Below, piece by piece: positions 45,330 through 59,345 of a DNA stretch of 64,000 nt. Source of the DNA: Adiantum capillus-veneris (lineage: Eukaryota > Streptophyta > Polypodiopsida > Polypodiales > Pteridaceae); assembly GCA_014529385.2 (NCBI GenBank), contig CM043952.1, positions 54,330,119 to 54,394,118 on the forward strand, read 5' to 3'. A model generated the notes under the pieces. The model made no database searches, was not told where the DNA came from, and saw nothing but the letters and a program-made list of their open reading frames with translations. Within the stretch, counting starts at the first letter, position 1; each line of letters opens with the position of its first letter. A program made the position numbers and the translations under genes.

Positions 45330-47418
45330 CATAAAGCTAAAATCCCCCAAATCAGCTCTATGGGCACCCCAATGTCTTGCAATCTGCGTACGAGTCTGGC
45401 TCGTGGAACTGTATCAAAGGCTTTGCGGAAATCCACAAAGCTACAATAGATCCTACTGCCATGGTGTCTACCCTCCTCAATCATGGCTTTGAGAGTCAAA
45501 ATATGGTCAAGAGTGGAGAAACCTCTCCTCAACCCTGCCCGTCATGCTGCCCGTATGCCCTCTCTCTCTGCCCGTCTACTTAACTCATGCTCAAGAATTG
45601 ATGCATATAGCCTAGCCAGAGTGTGACCAACCATGATGGTGCCGTAATTCCCGGGAAGCATAGGATCTCCCGACTTGAAGATAGGAACAATCGTGGACAT
45701 ACTCCAAGTCTTAGGAAAACCCTCATACATGGCTCTATTAAACATCATCGCAAGAGGCTCTGCAAGCATATCTTTGGCATGGATGAAGTGCTTTGCTACC
45801 AAACCATCATGATCCTGTTCTCTTCCTATCTTCATCCTGTCAATGGCTTTCCTTACCCTCTTAGCAGTAAAGAAAGTACATGTCTCTGGGCATGCCTCTG
45901 GAGGGCCAGGCAAAGGTGGCTGCCCCGATGCTATATAGAGAGATGTAGCATTTCCCCCCATGTCTCTGTGGAAGTGATGGATGGCGGTGGAGAGTGCTCA
46001 TGGAAAAGCCTCCATGCCTCACTAGAGTCCTGACTCATAAAAAACTGATACAGATCACGCTCTAAGTAAGATAGGTAAGCCCTCTTCTTTCGTCTCACTA
46101 GGCGGCGAAAGATAATCTGTGATTGTCTATGTGTAGCAATACTCATGAGCACCTCTCTTTGAAATTTGATCCTCGTCTCTCTACACTCCTCATCATACCA
46201 ACTATTCTAAGGCATGCTCCCAGATCATCTCCGTGTAGGCTGGGATATGCCTCTGATGATGCATCATAGAGCATCTCTGTCAAAATCTGGGTGAGCTCAT
46301 CTAGTGGCCGTCCTGGCTCCTAAGTGCATAGCTACATGTATATCTCATCAGTGTACACGGGATCCATCTCCCTCGTGAGAGTATACCGAGTATGTGTGGA
46401 GGCCTCTCCCAATGGAGTTGCGCTGAACTGGAACGATAGAGTGAAAGACAAGATAGCATGATCGACTAATACCCCAACAGACCTAGTTCCCACCGTGAAA
46501 TCTTGAAAGGAAGGAATGAGTCCTCGCGGAGACATAGCATAATCCATTGTACTAGCGCCATGCCGATGTGGAAAGCATGTAAAACCACCTATTGTAGGGA
46601 ATATTTGTAGGCCATTCAAAATGGCCAATCTATGTGCAGTCCCCATATCAATCAAGTATCTTCCATACTCGGTGTGCTCCTCATCCTGTGATAATCTAGA
46701 TAGGCCCAATTCTGTAATATCAAGCTCCTGCATCAACTCCTCTGAGGTATCATAGAATACTCTCTGGTGATGGGCCGTCGTAGCATTGAAATCCCCTAAG
46801 ATAATAATGTCACTATCCCTGGAAAACTCTTATATAACATGATCCAAAATAGAAAAGGAGGAACGTCCTTTAGGTGATGCATATACTGACATACTAGGAG
46901 GGAAATAGCAAATAGTGATGTAGAGGTATCTGCTTGTGTCAGCTTCAATCTCACCCACATGTACCTAGCATGCTCATCCCTCCGAGCTATATGTATCAGA
47001 GCCTGTAGCTCCTCCTTGAATCAGACTGCCACTCCTCCTGAACCTCGTCCTCTATGCTCTGATTGAGTCTCTTGTCTACAAGCTGTCTCCCAACAATATC
47101 CGCTCACATGTGGCATGGATTACCTCGAGACCTGATGCGTCTCATAGTAGAAAATGATGTCCTTCCCTATGAAACTATCCTCAAAGGCCCATACATCAAG
47201 GCGCAAAGATCCATTACAATTCCATGTAGCTACTCTGAGTGTGGTCCCCACAGGTCTTGCGCTGTCATGCGGGGCGCCTCTCCAGAATAACCACTCGTCC
47301 ATCCCTGTAGAAGGCCACTTTCCCCTTCTCTCGACCTGTCATTATCTCGGGCATAACTTCTTTCATATGAGCAAGTTGCGAGAGTGTGAGATCATCTCCA
47401 AGGAATAAGCCCATCTTC
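45327..47418 (-). pseudogene. LINE copy 4, inverted ORF1 end-endonuclease-RT fingers
   Basis: Reading minus from 47418: LGDDLTLSQLAHMKEVMPEI region, FYRDGWVVILERRPA-like end with TGA at 47267-47265 followed by CAG. Endonuclease: WNCNG ~47215, then a frame break, SRDSDIIILGDFNA near 46800, STMDYAM ~46550, VDHAILSF ~46460. Linker, then RT: RKAIDRMKIGREQDHDGLVAKHF (~45790), IVPIFKSGDP, GNYGTIMVGHTLARLYASIL, RRGFSTLDHILTL, FVDFRKAFDTVPRARLVRR (~45420), IELIWGILAL at the left end. Confidence 0.85.
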
Positions 47419-48240
47419 CCTAGGCGGGCAGCAGATACGCGATTGACAAGAGCCTATGCAGCATTGGGGAGACTTGAGAGGATATGTTTGCAGGTTCAGT
47501 TCCAAGAACCTTGGACAAAGCTTTGGCTCTTTGACACTTTGGTCACTTCGGTCATGATGTACGGAGTGGAGAAATGGGGCCCCTCATTTGATCATCATAG
47601 CAGAGCTGGCAGTACCGATGGATGGAGATGTATGGAGAGGCCCTTGGTGTCTATGATTTCTCGGATGATTAGGGCCAAGGTCTCATTACCACACGACATT
47701 GTTAAGGTGGAGCTTGCTGCTCCTCCATTGGTAGTGGAGGCACTCACTTGATCAGTTTTATTTATGCATAGCACATGGGCTCTCCCTAGAGACAGATATG
47801 CTCGATTAGCACTAGAGTCTTCGCCATAGCTCGCATTGCAGGGAGATAGATCATGCTGGTATGCAGAGATGGCATCTTGGTTTCAGTTACATGGCTTTAG
47901 TATAGATCAGCTACCCCCATTTCAGTACTCTCTGGATGCACCCTCCATCTCTCTCACTAGGGTAGAGATTATACCAGGCTGATCAGACAGGACTTGATTT
48001 AATTGGATACTTTGCAAGGTATGCCAAATAGAGGTCGAGACAGAGCTGCATTACATATGTCACTGCCTAGTATACTATGAGATACGAGGCTGCTTTCACT
48101 GTCTATTCAGAGAGGGTTTTGAACCACTTTCTAGAGTCATGAGATACCAGGATCAGAGATGCCTCCGATTATACTTACTAGAAATTCGCAGACACAGAGA
48201 GGACCTCTTGAAGAGGGGCACAATGAGAGAGATCTAGCGA
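47419..48240 (+). pseudogene. LINE copy 4, sense ORF2 C-terminal part
   Basis: Starts in RRAADTRLTRAYAALGRLER, then QVQFQEPWTKLWLFDTLV, a VEKWGPS segment, ISRMIRAKVSLPHDIV, LAAPPLVVEALT. After stops, the conserved LPPFQYSLDAPS stretch at ~47910 and the zinc-knuckle region near 48020-48070 (VCQIE, ETELHYICHC) can be followed, then the GFEPLSRVMRYQDQRCL segment. The rest leads into the 3' UTR. Confidence 0.8.
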
Positions 48241-48475
48241 TGGCGGCAGATTACAGATTTCTTTAAGTCATAGACAAAGAAGTTCGAGCAACCTCCACAG
48301 CATAGCAGCACCAGAGGCACCAAAGGCTTACTGCTTGATCAGGCGATAGAGTTGGGGCGGTCTCGTCGCCGACGGATGAGGGAGCCCTCTTGACATTGTT
48401 GCAGATTTCGACGGAGGATCCATACGATACTAGCGTGACATAGGAGCCCTCCCGACAAAGTGCTTACCTGGAGGA

Positions 48476-49077
48476 TGTAACAGACTTGGACACACCAAGT
48501 CAAGATTCTACCGCGACACGACAGGAATTCACTTCGAAACAGTTTACAGTTCGTAATTGATTCGACACGGCCCGGCGGACTTCCGTGCCTACAGATATTG
48601 GCCCCAAAGACTGGCACCCCTTTCGGTATTTGTTTTTGTATTAATCTGTTGCACAAAGTACACAGGAGTGGGAGGGTCTCACTCTCAGACTCTGCGTCCA
48701 GATGCTCTGAGAAGTGGGAGCCCAAGCCACTATTATAAAGGTTTACAAGGGATGCTAAAAGCAGAGCCCCAAAAGCTGCCAATTAAAAATAAAGCTATCT
48801 TTTTTTTCTCTCTCAAGCCATTGCTTGGCAAAATAAAGCAAAGCTTAAAATTAAGGCTCTCCCTCTCTTGCGTAGAGTTTCACATAGCCAAAAGCTGCCA
48901 GAACTGCCATAAAAAGCACCGGAAAACGCAGACTTCCGTACAGCCAGTGCCACGTCAGCCTTTTTGTGAAATGCGCAAGGTTCTGCAGGTTTCTGTACAC
49001 TGCAGTTGCCACGTCAGCATTTCCCAGCAGGGCGGGTGTGTGTGTGTACTAGGCAGCCACGTCACCAATTTGTGACA
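48476..49077 (-). repeat. Element 3 3' LTR
   Basis: On minus it starts TGTCACAAATTGGTGACGTGG and ends CTGTTACA. The family block AAATACCGAAAGGGGTGCCAG followed by TTTGGGGCCA lies at about 48632-48597. Confidence 0.9.
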
Positions 49078-49659
49078 TACCCTCCTCTTGAAAGCATTGT
49101 AATCGCCCTCGATTACACTGCAAAACAGACAGAAGCCATAAACTGTCTTAGCAGACACTGATTGTTAATACCGACGCACTAGGAACACACATCTAGCATA
49201 TGTACCAATCGAGAGTCACATCGCAGGACATCACATCACAAATCACATTCAATATTCATCCAGATCTCAAACCATGAATTATCAGCAACGTATTTAGCAA
49301 TCGCATCTAGATCCACTCGCGATCTCACAGATGCCCGATTGACTAATCCTTATTGCAACCATGTCTATCAAGATCGTTCAGACCAAAATGCTGCAGTCAT
49401 TTCGTCTATCAGTTCCTGCACTTAAACAAGTCAAGAACAAATCAGTATCATATTATCGGGAATTCCAGTTCATAAAGTCATACAGCAAAATACTATCAGC
49501 TCATAGTATCCCTGAAACTCAAAGAGACATCAGTGAATTTAATATCAAAAATCGAGGAAATCTGTTGACAAAGGAACGGAGCAACTCCCCTCTTGTGCAT
49601 ACCCGCTGCAACAAATTCCGCCCAAGCTGAGTTCGGGGTTCTATCGGAATAGACTATGC

Positions 49660-50340
49660 TAAACCGAATGCTTCAAGGTAAAGATTCACAATCTCAGGAG
49701 TATCTGCTAGGTCCTCCTCCTCCATCCACTTCGCATCCAATGCACGATAGTTCTTGAATTTAACCAAGAACCGCCTTATCACTTTACCCCTAATCTTTCT
49801 GTCTTTATGTGCCAATATCTAGAACAAGGATCTCCTCGTTTACTTCCACTTCGGGTTGCTCATCAGGCTCCCCATCTTCGGGCACATCGCCTTTAAAAGG
49901 CTTCAAGAGACTCACATGAAAAGCATTGTGAATTCTCGAAGTATCGGGCAGCTTCAGTCTAAAGGAGACATCATTTATCTTTTCGAAAATCTGGAAAGGT
50001 CCGTAGTATCGCATACTAAGCTTTGAAAAAAGCCTCTCCTTTCCCTTTTTCTTTCTCAAGCCTTCTCAAAACGTAAGTGCACCCAATCGTCCTTCAATTT
50101 CAAATCACGACGATGGCGATTTGCTACCTTTTTTTGTCTTTCTTCTGATTTCTGCAAAGCCTCGCGGACCTTGGCAAAAGCCATGTCCAAGTCACGCATG
50201 AAACTGTGACAAGATGTTCGCCCACCGCATCTGCTTTTTCGATAGCTGCTTCCGTGACAAGAAGTAGCGTAAACTCTGATGGTCTGTGAAGACAGTAAAA
50301 TCCGCTCCGAGTAGGTAATGTCGCCATTGAGTAAGAGCAT
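49660..50340 (-). pseudogene. Element 3 integrase C-terminus and chromodomain
   Basis: Minus-strand order: KVREALQKSEERQKKVANRHRR (~50160), [30 protein letters not shown] (GPY/F type, ~50040), [26 protein letters not shown], a frame break at ~49815, then the chromodomain with RRFLVKFKNYRALDAKWMEEED and LYLEAFGL ending at about 49660. The catalytic core (DD35E) is not present upstream. Confidence 0.85.
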
Positions 50341-52106
50341 GGATAACCGCCAAAAGCTCTCTCATAAATCTGTGATGTCAATTCCGGCCTTGAGAACAGT
50401 CTGCTCTCGTAGGCAATGACATGGCCTTCTTGCATTAAGACCGCACCCAGATTACGACCACAAGCATCACAATATACTTCAAATGACTTCTGCAAGGCCG
50501 GCGAAGTCAAAACTGGTCCTGTAGTCAATTTCTCTTTCAATGTCTGAAAGGCAGTCACCTCTGTGGGTCCCCACGAGAAAGGGACTCCTTTCTACGTCAA
50601 CAAATGCAGAAAGGGACTCCTTTCTGCATCAACAAATGCGAAGGGGAAGCAACCTCTGCAAACTTTCTAATGAACCGCCTATACTACGAACACAAGCCCA
50701 AGAAGCTTCTAACTTCATGGACATTCTTCAAATCGGGCCAATCACGGATAGTCTCTATCTTGGCCGGGTCCATCTGCACACCTGCTGCTGAGACAATGTG
50801 TCCCAAAAAGTGTATCTCAGGTAGGAAAAGTTCAATTTTCTTCGCATTAATTACCAACTTGTGATCTTGTAATGCCTGAAAGACCTCTAGCAGATGTTCT
50901 CTATGTTCTACCTCATCCTTGGAGAAAACAATGATGTTGTCAAAGAAAGTGCCAACAAATAGTCTGTACTCTCAAAAAATCTTGTCTATCATCTGATTAA
51001 ATGTCGCAGGAGCATTGGTTAGGCCAAAAGGCATCACCAAAAACTGAAATAACCCAAAAGTCGTCCTAAAAGCTGTCTTGTAGACATCTCCCGGCGTGAT
51101 TCTGATGATATCCACTCTTCAAATCAATCCCGCTAAAACATGAGGATCCCTCTAGTCGGTCAAGACTCAAGAATATCATCGATCCTAGGAATCAGAAATC
51201 TGTTCTTGATAGTGATTTTATTGAGAGCTCTATAATCGATGCACATTCTCCAAGACCCGTCTTTCTTCAAACCAACAACATTGGAGAGCAATACGGTGAA
51301 GTACTGGGCTAGACAAGACCCTTTTCCGAGAGGTCTTTCACTTGGTTCATAATTTCTTCGTTCTGGGCTTGGCTCACTCGGTAAGGTGGCCGGTTCCGTG
51401 GTGTGCTTCCAGGTATCAAATCAATGGTATGATCCTCAGGACAAGTGGGTGGTAACTCGCCTGGCAGGCCCTCTGAAAAGAAATCGGCATGAGTGTGGAG
51501 AAAATCTTGGCGTTCTTTGTCAAGTTCAGACATATTTGTCCTATACTCATCATTCAACTCTCTCAAAAAGATCGAGTAAACAAACAGATTGGATTTCATT
51601 AATTTTGAAATGGCTGAAGCCGATACAATAGGGACAGACTTGCCCTTAAGTTTCACATCGAGTACAATGGTTCGGCCCTTCTCTGTAGTCAAAGTCGCTT
51701 TTCTCACCCGAGAGTCGACCACGGCATTGTTCTTGTGGTACCAAGGAATTCCCAAGAAGACATCACACCCTTCCAAATACCCCTGACAATGCAACTGAAG
51801 TTTGCCAATGACATGTGTAATGGCTACGTCCCTACCGGGTGCCACTAGAACTCCCTCTGCTAGTGGTCCCATCCGATCGGGTGTGATCTCGAGCCGCGCC
51901 GACAATTCAGGTGAAATGAAGTTGGCCTTGGCTCCTCCATCAAAGAAGACCGGGGCTTCTTGGTCTTTCACTTTGCCCCAAGTTTGGCAAAGTTCTGTAC
52001 TCTCGTCAATCGTGCTTGGGTCAGTACCCATGCAATCTCGAACCACTCTTGTTTTCATCTTGTCTTTTCGTCCACGTTTCTCAACTGCTTTCCAACCCTT
52101 AGGCAT
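50341..52106 (-). pseudogene. Element 3 protease, RT and start of RNase H, broken
   Basis: Protease: [24 protein letters not shown] (~51960), GCDVFLGIPW (~51755). The triad Asp is followed by Gly-Gly rather than Ser/Thr-Gly. Then [19 protein letters not shown], the [17 protein letters not shown] linker and the RT. RT is frame-broken, with [20 protein letters not shown] (~51050) and VGTFFDNIIVFSK (50937-50948), where the second catalytic Asp is Asn. RNase H begins FEVYCDACGRNLGAVLMQ near 50480 but ends soon after. A ~33-bp direct duplication lies at 50577-50641. Confidence 0.87.
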
Positions 52107-52109
52107 GTC

Positions 52110-53640
52110 TTCATCCTTGTCGTTGTGTTCTCTCAGTGCCTTTTTAGGGCTTCTCGCGGAGATATGCTCAGTTTACCCGCATTCAAAGCACTTCCCCTCT
52201 TTCATGTAGAGAGCTCTCTCTCGAAGAGTGAGCTTGGGTCGTTCATCCTTTTCTTTCTTTTCTGGGTTGCTCTTCCTCTTTCTACTTTCATTGTTGGAAG
52301 TCTGTTCGCTCCTTTGCGTCATGATTTCATCTGTGGGGTACGTCAAACTACCTGAGTGAATGGCAAACCCCCGTTTCGCATGACTCATCAGTTCCTGAAT
52401 GGAATCTGACTTTTTCTTTAAGCAGTGTATCTCGGATCTCTGTAGGAAGTCCCAAGGTAAACTGCTCAATTTGTTCTTTGAACGAGATCTTCTTAAATGA
52501 AGAGGCTGGTAGAAAAGAGCTCCAGAATCTCTCGCAATATGCGTCCAATGTATCCTTCTTGGTCATCCGAAGATGGTTCCAAGCAATCCGTATGTCGCGT
52601 TCGTACTCCTGAGTCAACCAAGAAGAAATAAAAATCCTTTTAAATTTCAGCCATTTAATTGGCGCTGTCTTGTTCAATAGAAGCGTGGATAACCAAGTTC
52701 GAGCATTTCCCTTGAAGTAAGAGGTAGCCCTCCGAATCTTGGAGTGTTCTGAGTAACGCCCTCCGAGAAAGCTATGTCAAATTGTTGTATGAAGGCCAAA
52801 GCCTTCGAAGTATCTCAATATCTAGAAAACGTGTAAACTCTCGGACTTCCTTGCTTTCATCCTCCAGAAAGTCATACTGGTTGGCTTCATAAAAATTCTT
52901 CTTCTTTGCATAAAAGTTGTGATCATCAGAGTCCGAACTGTCTGAAGATGAGTCCTCTGTAGAACTAGCAGAAATTGGGCAAAATCTACGCTTCTTTGCC
53001 TTTTTCTTGCCCTTTTCGAAGCTTTGCTTTTTGCTTCGCTTTTTCCCTTTTCTGTCTTCTTCGCTCGAGTTAGAGGAGCTAGAAGCACAAGAAGAAGAAG
53101 AAGAATTGGGTACTCCTTCAAATCGCATATGCTTCTTCTGCTTTCTTGCCGAGTCAAATGTAAACTGACGACCCAAATAACCCAGGAAGTCAGTGCCTTT
53201 CTTCTGCTATTTGTCGAGCTTTTGGGCTTTGTTCTGCGCGTCAAAAAACTGAGAAATCCGTGTATCAACCACCTCTTCTAATTCTTGCTCTGTAAACATC
53301 CTTGGAGTTGGAGGTTTCTTGAGTGCCGGTTTGAGGGGTGGTTCTGAGGTTTGCCGCCACTGTGAGTGCACCTTGTCGAAGGAGGTCTGCGTCATAAATG
53401 TTGCAAATTTCGGGTGCTTCGTAAAATTTAGCATCATCTTTGTTGCATCGTCAATCAATCGTCGACGCTCTATCTCTTTAAGCTACGCCTGAGTAGGCCG
53501 AGGCGGGCCGTACACCTCACGTGAATCTTCTTCGTGATCTCTTCCCGCATCTCCGGGTGCAGAGGAAGTCGATTGATCTCTGTCAGAATCCATAAGTGCC
53601 GCGTAAAAAGGATCGGATTTCCTGGTAGAAGAGAAATCGG
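52110..53640 (-). pseudogene. Element 3 gag, broken
   Basis: N-terminal part 53640-53207 (KPALKKPPTPRMFTEQELEEVVDTRI). Then a Ser-rich/Lys-rich low-complexity region with basic clusters (KGKKRSKKQS, KGKKKAKKRR, about 53080-52980) that could act in nuclear entry. Gag core 52677-52400 (WLKFKRIFISSWLTQEYERDI, DAYCERFW, FTLGLPTEIRD). A zinc-knuckle start at about 52190 (KCFECG) is broken by a stop. Several frameshifts. Confidence 0.8.
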
Positions 53641-53644
53641 CTGC

Positions 53645-53656
53645 GCTCTGATACCA
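53645..53656 (-). other. Element 3 primer binding site (tRNA-iMet)
   Basis: On minus TGGTATCAGAGC, the standard plant initiator-Met primer site, one base after the LTR end. Confidence 0.93.
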
Positions 53657-53657
53657 C

Positions 53658-54224
53658 TGTAACAGACCTGGACACTCCAAGTCAAGATTCTACCACGACA
53701 CGACAGGAATTCTAGACAAGTTCCGTGCCTAGAGATATTGGCCCAAGGACTGGCGCCCCTTTCGGTATTTCTTTTTGTATTAATTTGTTGCACAAAGTAC
53801 ACGGGAGTGGGAGGGTCTCACTCTCAGACTCTGCGTCTAGATGCTCTAAGAAGTGGAGCCCAAGCCACTATTATTAAGGTTTACAAGGGATGCTAAAAGC
53901 AGAGCCCCAAAAGCTGCCAATTAAAAGCACTTTAAAAATAAAGCTATCTTTTTTTTCTCTCTCAAGCCATTGATTGGCAAAATAAAGCAAAGCTTAAAAT
54001 TAAGGCTCTCTCTCTTACGTAGAGTTTCACGTAGCCAAAAGCTGCCAGAACTGCCATAAAAAGCGCCGGAAAACGTGGACTTCCGTACAGCCAGTGCCAC
54101 GTTAGCCTTTCCATGAAAAGCGCCGGGTTTTGCGGGTTTTCGTACACTGCAGCTGCCACATCAGCATTTCCCAACAGGGCCTGTGTGTGTGTGTACTGAG
54201 CAACCACGTCACCAGTTTATGATA
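53658..54224 (-). repeat. Element 3 5' LTR
   Basis: Minus strand starts TATCATAAACTGGTGACGTGG (canonical TGTCAC mutated) and ends CTGTTACA. Similar to 48476-49077, with a deletion near its 3' side (the part after AATTC is shorter). Confidence 0.88.
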
Positions 54225-54473
54225 GAGTGTCACATTGAACCTCTATAGTCTTTTGGATACTGATGTATATGTATATGATGCCTCTACTGTCAAAGAGCTC
54301 CACTGTATCAGCTCACCCTTTGTATCAGCTTTCACCCCACCCCTAACCAAGATTTTCTTTTCAGCTCTTTGTACTTTTTGTACCCAGACCTAGTAATAGA
54401 TTCACCACATGTAACCTTTTGGTCTCATAAGTCATTTTGGCCTTTTGAAGACGTTAATATTACATTTCATTTC

Positions 54474-54476
<3 letters not shown>

Positions 54477-54554
<78 letters not shown>
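54477..54554 (+). repeat. (TC)n: tail of LINE copy 4 and border of copy 5
   Basis: 78 bp uninterrupted. To the left is the conserved family-X 3' terminus in plus orientation. To the right is an inverted RT fragment of the next copy. Confidence 0.95.
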
Positions 54555-54557
<3 letters not shown>

Positions 54558-55230
54558 AGTGCGTACTCGGCCTACCTCTATCTTATATAAAGCCAAGATC
54601 CCACAAATCAGCTTTGAGGGCACACCCATGTCCTCTAGTTTACGTATAAGTCTAGCTCTCGGCATTGTGTCAAAAGCTTTGCAAAAATCTACAAAGCTAC
54701 AATAGATCCTCCTGCCATGGTGTCTACCCTCCTCAATAATAGCTCTAAGCGTCAAAATCTCGTCAAGAGTAAAGAAACCTCTCCTAAATCCTGCCTCCCC
54801 TGATGCTCGTATGCCCTCTCTCTCTGCCCATCTACTCAGCTCCAGCTCAAGAATAGATGCATACAGCCTAGCCAATGTGTGACCAACCATGATTGTGCGA
54901 TAATTCCCAGGAATCATGGGATCTCCTAACTTGAAGATAGGCACGATCGTGGACATACTCCAAGTCTCAGGAAAACCCTCATACATGGCTCGATTAAACA
55001 TCATAGCAAGAAGCTCTGCAAGCATATCTCTGGCATGGATGAAATGCTCTGCGCTACCAAACCATCATGATCATGTGCTCTCCCTGTCTTCATCTTGTCA
55101 ATGGCTTTCCTTACTCTCTCAGCAGTAAAGAAAGTACACATCTCTCGGCATGTCTTTGGTGGGTCCGACAAAGGTGGCTGCCCTGATGCTGTGTAGAGAG
55201 ATGTGGCATACTCCCCCCATGTCTCTGTCA
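54555..55230 (-). pseudogene. LINE copy 5, inverted RT N-terminal half
   Basis: Minus-strand frame: TWGEYATSLYTASGQPPL, FFTAERVRKAIDKMKTGRAHDHDGLVA; frame change near 55050. Then LLAMMFNRAMYEGFPETWSMSTIVPIFKLGDP, GNYRTIMVGHTLARLYASIL, GEAGFRRGFFTLDEILTL, IYCSFVDFCKAFDTMPR and GILALYKIEVGRVRTTE, ending in the (TC)n. The RT is truncated before the KQGCPL and YADD motifs. Confidence 0.87.
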
Positions 55231-55738
55231 TTTATGTCATATTGAGCCAGAGACAGAGATGCACTACATATGTCACTGCCCTGTGTACTATAAGATCTGT
55301 GGCCGCTTTCACTGCTTATTCAGAGACGGTTTCGGACCACTTTCTAGAGTCATGAGATACCCAGATCAGAGATGCCTAGGCCTGTTTTTACTCTAGCTAC
55401 GCAGACACAGGGAGAGCTTGCTAAGGACATTAGGGGAGAGCCAGTCTCAGAGGCAAATCACAGATTTCTTTAAACCAGACAATGAGCAACCATAGGAGTG
55501 TTCACCACAACAGAGCTCAACTTCATGTCACACCCACACTAGAGGTACGTTGATCGATCGGGCGATTGAGCTAGAGAGATCCAGACGACCACGATTACGG
55601 GGGGCTTCACAGTATTGGAGGAGGCTGCAAAAGAGGATCCGGATCACCCTAGCTCGACATGCGAGGTGCCCAGTCAGAGTACTGACTATGGACGATATTG
55701 ACGAGATTCGCCACCAACCGATAAGGGATTTCGTCTGA
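55231..55738 (+). pseudogene. LINE copy 5, sense ORF2 C-terminus
   Basis: EPETEMHYICHCPVYYKI (knuckle, ~55245), FRDGFGPLSRVMRYPDQRCLGL, RRHRESLL, SQSQRQITDFFKP, and in another frame from 55550 a basic tail DRAIELERSRRPRLRGASQ ending DDIDEIRHQPIRDFV at 55738. A 13-base poly(C) run follows in the 3' UTR near 55800. Confidence 0.82.
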
Positions 55739-55912
55739 CCTCCCCTCCCTCCCCTAATCCGCTTACCATATCAGACTACTCATTGTATCAGCTCTCATCC
55801 CCCCCCCCCCCTGCCTCCTCCTTTTTCTAGTTATACTGAGACATTGTACTAGATTCACCACTTGTAACTTTTTTGCTCGCATAGGTCACTTTGGCCTTTT
55901 GTAGACGTTAAT

Positions 55913-58813
<2,901 letters not shown>

Positions 58814-58895
<82 letters not shown>
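58814..58895 (+). repeat. (TC)n between LINE copies 6 and 7
   Basis: 82 bp uninterrupted: tail of copy 6 and 5' border of copy 7. Confidence 0.95.
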
Positions 58896-58898
<3 letters not shown>

Positions 58899-59089
58899 GC
58901 CCCTCCCTCCCTCTCACGCAGCCCTTGCGCGCGCCCCATCACGCAGCTGTTTCACCCCCTGCGCGCGCCACTGCTGCTGCTGCTGAACCCGTTGTGGCTG
59001 ACCTGTTGCGACTGCACGCTGCCAAGGCTGTAGCACTTGCCGCTGCCTCACTGTTGCAGCATTACCAAGTGCACCAGGCCCGCTGCCCC

Positions 59090-59232
<143 letters not shown>

Positions 59233-59345
59233 ATACATACCCACACACACACTACACACATACACGCATACACACACGTACTCCCTCTCTTCCCCTTCTC
59301 CCCTCTTCTTCACAATATGAAGAGAGGGTAGTTACGAAGACAACC

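Larger units (their letters stand above)
48476..54224 (-). mobile_element. Element 3: minus-strand Ty3/gypsy chromovirus, deleted
   Basis: On the minus strand: 5' LTR 54224-53658, tRNA-iMet primer site, gag, protease, RT, the beginning of RNase H, a jump to the integrase C-terminus (most of RNase H and integrase absent), chromodomain, polypurine tract 49093-49078, 3' LTR 49077-48476. LTR lengths are about 567 and 602 bp. It is inserted in the 3' UTR of LINE copy 4. Flanking 5-mers (GAGGA left, GAGTG right) match only partly. Protein sequence is homologous to elements 1 and 2. Confidence 0.92.
45327..54476 (+). mobile_element. Family-X LINE, copy 4, 5'-inverted, split by element 3
   Basis: The left part 45327-~47418 is the 5' half in minus orientation (RT fingers at the left, endonuclease, ORF1 end at the right). 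From ~47419 the element continues in plus orientation from after the RT palm through the C-terminus and 3' UTR to 48470. Element 3 (48476-54224) interrupts it, and the 3' UTR resumes at about 54257 and ends TTACATTTCATTTCATT before (TC)n. About 30 bp on each side of element 3 do not match other copies. The segment between RT fingers and thumb is missing. This is the twin-priming layout known from L1. Confidence 0.85.

Noticed and set aside
48471..48475. GAGGA as a true TSD of element 3
   Set aside because: The right flank is GAGTG; two of five bases differ, so I did not call a duplication.
53645..53656. tRNA gene end (TGGTATCAGAGC)
   Set aside because: It is the retroelement primer binding site; no tRNA body is present.
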